Of a DNA stretch of 7,845 nt, positions 5,017-7,845 are shown piece by piece. This DNA comes from JAOUFP01 sp947085825 (lineage in GTDB: Bacteria; Nitrospirota; Thermodesulfovibrionia; Thermodesulfovibrionales; UBA6898): assembly GCA_947085825.1 (NCBI GenBank), contig CAMTXX010000110.1, positions 1 through 7,845 on the forward strand, in the 5' to 3' direction. The notes under the pieces were generated by a model that saw only the letters and a list, made by a program, of their open reading frames with translations, searched no databases and was not told the origin of the DNA. Position 1 is the first letter of the stretch. Each line of letters opens with the position of its first letter. Both the position numbers and the translations under genes were made by a program.

Positions 5017-5310
5017 ATGTTAAACCCAAAAGAGTTGACGGAAAAACTGAGGGACAGAGTATCGCAAAGATTTGACAACCCTGCGGTAAAAAAAGCAGCT
5101 AAGGCTGTGGTGGATGAGTTTATTCAACTTATAACAGACGAGCTGAAGAATTCCGGAGAGGTAAGAATACCTAAACTGGGGGTTCTCAAGGTTATTAAAA
5201 GACCCGCCGGCATGAAAACAGAAGCAGGAACTGATGTGAAAATTCCTGCGCATAAGGTCATAAGACTTGCCATGTCCAAGCAATTGAAAGAGTTGTTGCA
5301 GCAGGACTAA
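5017..5310 (+). CDS. HU/IHF-family DNA-binding protein, divergent
   Basis: The 97-residue protein has the HU fold order: two N-terminal helices (LNPKELTEKLRDRV and an Ala/Val-rich helix through about residue 45), the strand pair GEVRIPKLGVLKVIKRPAG (47-65), a beta-arm region around 66-78 ending in VKIPAHKVIRL, and a C-terminal helix SKQLKELL. HU proteins bend and bind DNA as dimers. The usual RxxRNP arm tip is replaced by RPAGMKTEAG, so the arm is shorter or altered and DNA binding may differ. AAGGAAG stands just ahead of the ATG. A second copy of the 3' half is present at 7502-7657. The gene is between a vapBC pair and a truncated MNT-HEPN pair. Confidence 0.85.
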   Translation: MLNPKELTEKLRDRVSQRFDNPAVKKAAKAVVDEFIQLITDELKNSGEVRIPKLGVLKVIKRPAGMKTEAGTDVKIPAHKVIRLAMSKQLKELLQQD

Positions 5311-5313
5311 GGT

Positions 5314-5328
5314 CTAACGGCTTGTTAG
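5314..5328. other. Short palindrome at the edge of 64-bp repeat copy 2
   Basis: CTAAC (5314-5318), GGCTT, GTTAG (5324-5328). GTCTAAC at 5312 fits the integron R'' consensus RYYYAAC, but it is only five bases from GTT, so any attC site would be collapsed. It matters mainly because the GTT coincides with the repeat edge, as in copy 1. Confidence 0.3.
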
Positions 5329-5387
5329 CAGGCTTTGAAGGTTCTATTTTTTCAGCAGGGCGAGTCGTGATCATGCTGAACTGAACT
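5324..5387. repeat. 64-bp direct repeat, copy 2
   Basis: Matches 3986-4049 at 63 of 64 positions. Its 3' end abuts the truncated MNT gene: the open MNT frame starts at 5385, inside the last bases of the repeat. That suggests the repeat replaced the gene's beginning. Confidence 0.9.
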
Positions 5388-5735
5388 TGCCAATTTAGTC
5401 GTTACCTGTTAATATTTCGTTTTGTGACAGGAAATAGCTTTAGGGACATTGATGTGGCTGTTTATATGGAAAAACTGCCTGAGTCTGTTTTGGAATATGA
5501 GCTTCAGATGGAAACAGAGCTTATGGAGACGGCAGGAGGGTATATAATTGATGCGAGAGTTTTAAATGCCGCCCCTCTTTCTTTTAGATACAATGTGATA
5601 AAAGACGGCGTTATCCTGTTTGTTAAAAACGATGATAAAAGGGCGGACTTTCAGGAGGCAACCATGTCTGCTTACATGGATTTTTTGCCCTATTACAACA
5701 AGTACCTGAAGGAAACCCTCGGTGTTGAAGTTTAA
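5385..5735 (+). pseudogene. MntA-like nucleotidyltransferase antitoxin, 5'-truncated
   Basis: The frame opens after a stop at 5382-5384 and has no ATG or Shine-Dalgarno site; GTG 5424 is the only plausible start. It shows the MNT-fold signature SFRDIDVAVY with the DxD metal-binding pair, IDARVLNAAPLSFRYNVIKDG and a C-terminal helix ending KETLGVEV, so the C-terminal two-thirds is intact. Just upstream of the DxD the frame reads IFRFVTGNS where the family has FGS..TGNS, so the GS of the GSxxxxDxD motif is missing. Known MntA proteins AMPylate the HEPN toxin on tyrosine. This one lacks the GS and the N-terminal helix, and should not be active. It overlaps the HEPN remnant downstream by 14 bases. 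Confidence 0.7.
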
Positions 5736-5898
5736 CCGCGATAAAATTAGAAAAATTACTTCAGAAATTTTGGCGTCTCTTGAAAGACTTGACGACCTTA
5801 AAACGCTCTCATTGGACGATTTCATCTCAGATACGCATAAGATCGGGAGCGCCAAATACAATTTCATTGTGGCTATAGAAGGGATGAAGGAGAGATAA
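5722..5898 (+). pseudogene. HepT-like HEPN toxin, 3'-truncated
   Basis: GTG 5722 or TTG 5725 opens 58 codons overlapping the MNT end. The sequence FNRDKIRKITSEILASLERL followed by DFISDTHKIGSAKYNFIVAIEG matches the N-terminal half of DUF86/HepT proteins, in which the last motif normally continues into a helix and the catalytic RxxxxxH RNase motif. Here it stops four codons later (MKER, TAA 5896-5898), right where the next antitoxin's ribosome binding site begins. The catalytic motif is therefore missing and the toxin should be dead. The cut on the toxin side matches the cut on the antitoxin side: the whole MNT-HEPN module has lost both outer ends. Confidence 0.7.
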
Positions 5899-5901
5899 CA
5901 A

Positions 5902-6165
5902 ATGGGAAAATCAGTTATTCGCAATAAAGTGATGGAAGAGATTAAACTTGTTCCGGAATATAAGTTGTCGGAGATATATGACTTTATTCACTATTTCAGA
6001 ATAGGTTTGCAAAAGTCCAAAGGAAATATGGAACAAATAATGAAGTTCGCCGGATGCTGGCAGGATATGCCTGACAAAGTATTTAACGATTTATTAGACG
6101 AAATCAGACAGCGCCGGGGACAGGCATTTTCAAGGAGACGAAGCGGTGAAGCCGGTATTGGTTGA
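5902..6165 (+). CDS. VapB-type antitoxin (DUF2281-like) of a broken VapBC pair
   Basis: The 87-residue protein follows AAGGAGAGATAACAA-ATG, a good ribosome binding site. It has an N-terminal helix (RNKVMEEIKLVPEYKLSEIYDFIHYFR, about residues 6-32) of the DUF2281 type. A linker and a C-terminal tail with FAGCWQDMPDKVFNDLLDEI and RRGQAFSRRRSG follow, the toxin-binding part seen in antitoxins paired with PIN toxins. It appears complete. Its partner VapC, starting inside it at 6146, is cut off after 52 codons, so the antitoxin is an orphan. Confidence 0.75.
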   Translation: MGKSVIRNKVMEEIKLVPEYKLSEIYDFIHYFRIGLQKSKGNMEQIMKFAGCWQDMPDKVFNDLLDEIRQRRGQAFSRRRSGEAGIG

Positions 6166-6304
6166 TACTGACATTTTATCCCAGTTCTTTAGAAACAATC
6201 ATAATGTTGTTTCAAATTTCAAAAACTATCTTGCCCGGCACGAAAAAATAAACCTGAGTATCATTACCTACTACGAAATTCTCAGCGGTTTGAAGCATAT
6301 GTGA
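6146..6304 (+). pseudogene. N-terminal part of a VapC PIN toxin, cut by the repeat block
   Basis: GTG 6146, preceded by AAGGAGA (6132-6138) at seven bases, opens 52 codons. They begin VKPVLVDTDILSQFF (first catalytic Asp in VDTD) and reach INLSIITYYEILSGLKHM (second acidic motif Glu), then stop at 6302-6304. A complete VapC would continue about 80 more residues with the third and fourth acidic motifs. The last residues and stop are encoded by the start of the repeated block (ATGTGAAAATT at 6299), so the block has replaced the 3' end. It overlaps the antitoxin by 20 bases. It is not the missing half of the PIN remnant at 128-439: the two belong to different VapC subgroups. Confidence 0.8.
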
Positions 6305-6315
6305 AAATTACCTTG

Positions 6316-6390
6316 ACCCCGTTAGAAAACAAGCCCCGATAGAAGCAGAGCTTCACATGGGGCAAGCCCTGTCCAATTTTCTAACGGGGT
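6316..6390. promoter_or_regulatory. Large palindrome abutting the -35 box, copy 2, with inner hairpin
   Basis: The same 14-bp arms as copy 1 lie at 6316-6329 and 6377-6390, here separated by 47 bases. The extra segment carries its own stems: GCCCC (6333-6337) with GGGGC (6359-6363), and GAAGC with GCTTC (around 6342-6354). The right arm again ends on the first base of TTGACA. Candidate operator or cruciform. Confidence 0.65.
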
Positions 6391-6418
6391 TGACAGAAAT
6401 ATCGCTGTTTTGTATATT
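6390..6418 (+). promoter_or_regulatory. Sigma-70-type promoter, copy 2
   Basis: TTGACA (6390-6395), 17 bases, TATATT (6413-6418). Transcription would start near 6425, about 24 bases before the antitoxin ATG at 6449, with AAGGAGG (6438-6444) in between. Confidence 0.8.
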
Positions 6419-6448
6419 GAATTGCGAATACTCTTTTAAGGAGGAGAA

Positions 6449-6727
6449 ATGGATATACAGCAGTTAAAAGTAACAATTGAATTATGGCAAAAAGAGAAAT
6501 GGGTTATAGCCAGAATACCTGAACTGGATTTCATCGCACAAGGGCAAACTATTGAAGAAGCAAAAAAGAATCTTAATGAAGTAGTAAAGATTCAATTAGC
6601 AGAGATGAAAGAGATGGGAACATTTGAAGATTATCTGGCAGAATGCGGTTTCGTTATTAAAGATAACGTGATAGAACAGCATTCCGATATGGTTGGATTT
6701 GAAAAGCAGGTTTTACAGGTTGCCTGA
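6449..6727 (+). CDS. HicB-like antitoxin of a PIN module
   Basis: The 92-residue protein follows AAGGAGGAGAA-ATG, a near-perfect ribosome binding site. Residues 6-58 show the HicB-like (UPF0150) fold: a strand LKVTIELW, a strand WVIARIPELDFIAQGQT in which A-x-IPELDFIAQG is the family signature, and a helix TIEEAKKNLNEVVKIQLAEM. HicB-like proteins usually oppose a HicA RNase; here the partner is a PIN protein, a known variant arrangement. No DNA-binding domain is visible, so autoregulation through the palindrome would need another factor. The stop and the next ATG share a base (TGATG). Residues 17-58 are nearly the same as in the remnant at 2354-2477. Confidence 0.8.
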   Translation: MDIQQLKVTIELWQKEKWVIARIPELDFIAQGQTIEEAKKNLNEVVKIQLAEMKEMGTFEDYLAECGFVIKDNVIEQHSDMVGFEKQVLQVA

Positions 6728-7224
6728 TGCCGAGGAGATTTATTAAAACAAAGCTGTACTTAGACACTTCTATCCCAAGTGCATATTTTGATTACTCTAA
6801 ACCTCTACGGCAGTTAATATCACAAAAATGGTTTGAAAACGAAATGCTAAATTTTGAATTATATATATCAGTCCTGACGATAGAAGAAGTGGAAAGAATG
6901 GGTAATATTCAAAAGAAGGGAAATATCAAAGAGCTACTTTTAGATTGTAATGTGAGAATATTAGAACTGACTTCTGCGGCAATTAATTTAGCTGATCAAT
7001 ATGTAAAAGAGGGAGCAATTCCAAAGTCAGAACCGGAAGATGCTTATCACATTGCTATAGCGACTGTAAATGGGATTGATGCTTTAGCATCGTGGAATTT
7101 CAAACATGTAGTAAGTATTAATCCTATAAGGAAGATTCATGAGATAAATAAACGATTGAATTATCAGGTAATAGAAATAGGGTCTTTAGAATTATTTGGA
7201 GGTGCAAAGTATGGAAGTCTATAA
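6727..7224 (+). CDS. PIN-domain toxin (YLDTSIPSAYFD subgroup)
   Basis: The 165-residue protein is a full-length PIN domain of the subgroup with YLDTSIPSAYFD (11-22, first catalytic Asp D13), EEVERMG (53-59, second acidic motif), IPKSEPEDAYHIAIATVNGIDALA (D105 as third acidic residue) and SWNFKHVV (122-129), where Asn replaces the usual fourth Asp, as is common in this subgroup. It then continues through a conserved INKRLNYQVIEI tail. Predicted role: Mg-dependent RNase toxin, target unknown. It starts on the antitoxin stop and is followed, with a 14-base overlap, by a small basic-acidic protein, so three genes form one operon under the 6390 promoter. It appears intact. Confidence 0.85.
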   Translation: MPRRFIKTKLYLDTSIPSAYFDYSKPLRQLISQKWFENEMLNFELYISVLTIEEVERMGNIQKKGNIKELLLDCNVRILELTSAAINLADQYVKEGAIPKSEPEDAYHIAIATVNGIDALASWNFKHVVSINPIRKIHEINKRLNYQVIEIGSLELFGGAKYGSL

Positions 7225-7390
7225 GAATGATTATGAAAGGCATGAAGATGAGGCGCTCTGGGAAATGCATAAGATCCGGCATCAACTTCATAAAGAATTG
7301 AAAGGGAAACCAATAGAAAAAATAAACTCCGATGCATTAAAAAGATTTAACAATTGGCGAAAGCTTAAAGAAAAAGCTTCTGTAACATAG
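7211..7390 (+). CDS. Small charged protein of the PIN module
   Basis: ATG 7211 is chosen over 7196 because GGAGGTG (7198-7204) sits six bases ahead. The 59-residue product is helical and highly charged: YERHEDEALWEMHKIRHQLH (about residues 8-27), then ELKGKPIEKINSDALKRFNNWRKL. The DEALWEMHKIRH core recurs, from memory, next to PIN genes of this subgroup, so it may be a second antitoxin or a chaperone-like partner, but its function is not established. No DNA-binding motif can be assigned. It overlaps the PIN gene by 14 bases and ends the operon. The 110 bases after it hold only short repeats. Confidence 0.7.
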   Translation: MEVYKNDYERHEDEALWEMHKIRHQLHKELKGKPIEKINSDALKRFNNWRKLKEKASVT

Positions 7391-7450
7391 ACAGAAACGC
7401 TAAGAGGGGGAATATTATCTCGTGGGCGTGGGCAAAAGGTGAATATCGAG

Positions 7451-7477
7451 TCTATCGATCTATCGAGGATCTATCGA
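7451..7477. repeat. Short tandem TCTATCGA repeats
   Basis: TCTATCGA occurs at 7451, 7459 and 7470, preceded by a related ATATCGA at 7443, and is followed by a GAGGTT-G-AACCTC palindrome (7476-7488). This lies between the small TA protein and the HU remnant and may mark a rearrangement edge. No function is assigned. Confidence 0.5.
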
Positions 7478-7501
7478 GGTTGAACCTCAATAAATTGACC
7501 T

Positions 7502-7657
7502 TCCGGAGAGGTAAGAATACCTAAACTGGGGGTTCTTAAGGTTATTGAAAGACCCGCCGGCATGAAAACAGAAGCAGGAACTGAGGTGAAAATTCCGGCG
7601 CATAAGGTCATACGGTTTGTTATGGCCAAAGACCTGAAAGATTATTTTCAGGGTTAA
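7502..7657 (+). pseudogene. 3' half of a second HU-like gene
   Basis: Fifty-one codons from SGEVRIPKLGVLKVIERPAG onward, with VKIPAHKVIRF and a final MAKDLKDYFQG, match residues 46-97 of the HU-like protein at 5017. DNA identity starts abruptly at TTCCGGAGAG (7501, equal to 5151). It is nearly complete for about 110 bases, with four differences, and then falls off in the last helix. The first half and any start codon are absent; an in-frame stop lies just before (TGA 7496-7498). Different C-terminal codons show this was a separate paralogue rather than a recent copy of the whole gene. It ends 28 bases before cysC. Confidence 0.8.
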
Positions 7658-7685
7658 AACCAAGAAAAACGAGCGCAGAACAGAA

Positions 7686-7845
7686 ATGAATAATCTATCA
7701 TCTAAAAACAATGATATAGTCTGGCATCATGCCTCCGTAACCCGGTATAACAGGGAGATTCTTAATAATCACAGGAGCGTTATCCTCTGGTTTACCGGCC
7801 TTTCCAACTCCGGCAAGTCAACTATTGCTCATGCCGTAGAAGAGA
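7686..7845 (+). CDS. cysC: Adenylylsulfate (APS) kinase, 5' part
   Basis: ATG 7686 opens 53 codons running off the window. The N-terminus has VWHHASVTRYNREILNNH, the typical CysC lead-in, then VILWFTGLSNSGKSTIAHAVEE. GLSNSGKST is the P-loop (usual form GLSGAGKST or GLSGSGKST). The enzyme phosphorylates APS with ATP to give PAPS in sulfate assimilation or sulfation. The N-terminus resembles stand-alone CysC rather than a CysNC fusion. There is no strong Shine-Dalgarno site (only GAGCGCAGAAC), so an upstream start or weak translation is possible, although the HU remnant ends just before it. Truncated by the window, not by mutation. Confidence 0.85.
   Translation, partial: MNNLSSKNNDIVWHHASVTRYNREILNNHRSVILWFTGLSNSGKSTIAHAVEE

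Larger units (their letters stand above)
6299..6622 (+). repeat. Promoter/palindrome/antitoxin-head block, copy 2 (longer)
   Basis: Homologous to 2237-2477. It contains two segments missing there: 33 bp between CAAGCCC repeats (6330-6336 and 6363-6369) and 50 bp between GAGAAATGG repeats (6444-6452 and 6494-6502). It starts inside a truncated VapC and ends within the intact antitoxin gene. Confidence 0.85.

Noticed and set aside
5017..5310. Antisense frames over the HU-like gene and over its remnant near 7500
   Set aside because: They mirror each other only because the HU DNA is duplicated; the plus frame has the HU motifs.
128..6304. The PIN pieces at 128-439 and 6146-6304 being two halves of one gene
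   Set aside because: They overlap in the second motif region and differ there (FISLTEIFYI versus IITYYEILSG); they belong to different VapC subgroups.
7451..7477. TCTATCGA repeats as a CRISPR array
   Set aside because: Units are eight bases with almost no spacers; there is no repeat-spacer regularity.

Overview
The window looks like an accessory, recombination-worn stretch of a bacterial chromosome or metagenomic contig. Base composition is moderate and A+T-leaning, Shine-Dalgarno sites are good, and many genes are paired toxin-antitoxin (TA) genes. The family mix (HDAC-like amidohydrolase, DUF2283, HicB-like/PIN modules, MNT-HEPN, APS kinase and a TGTCATTCCCG-type dispersed repeat) would fit Nitrospirota or Desulfobacterota. 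That placement is inference; no rRNA or tRNA supports it.

Layout. 1-48: start of an unidentified minus-strand gene. 128-439: C-terminal part of a VapC-like PIN toxin with no start, flanked by a short inverted repeat. 479-1253: pieces of two SAM-dependent methyltransferases joined out of frame. 1286-2200 (minus): intact histone-deacetylase-family amidohydrolase. 2237-3005: a promoter, palindrome and decayed HicB-like antitoxin head joined to a BECR-type nuclease-like gene and a DUF2283 gene. 3046-3133: dispersed palindromic repeat. 3261-3817 (minus): ParD/ParE pair. 3938-4049: attC-like hairpin and first copy of a 64-bp repeat. 4134-4795: VapB(AbrB)/VapC pair. 5017-5310: small HU-like protein. 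5324-5387: second 64-bp repeat. 5385-5898: MNT-HEPN pair worn at both ends. 5902-6304: antitoxin plus the N-terminal third of a VapC. 6299-7390: second, longer copy of the promoter-palindrome-antitoxin block, here driving an intact HicB-like/PIN/small-protein operon. 7502-7657: 3' half of a second HU-like gene. 7686-end: start of cysC (APS kinase).

About seven TA loci lie in roughly 7.3 kb, four of them broken. The most informative structure is the block repeated at 2237-2477 and 6299-6622. It carries a 14-bp-arm palindrome abutting a TTGACA-N17-TATATT promoter and the first part of a HicB-like antitoxin. The block begins exactly where a VapC gene is cut off (6299). In the first copy it ends where an unrelated toxin gene begins (2477). 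The first copy equals the second minus two deletions, of 33 and 50 bp, each bounded by direct repeats, and the second deletion destroys the antitoxin reading frame. This suggests a promoter/antitoxin head moved or recombined between TA operons. Flanking methyltransferase and sulfate-activation genes suggest the TA cluster sits in or beside a surface-polysaccharide or sulfation locus, but that is weak inference.
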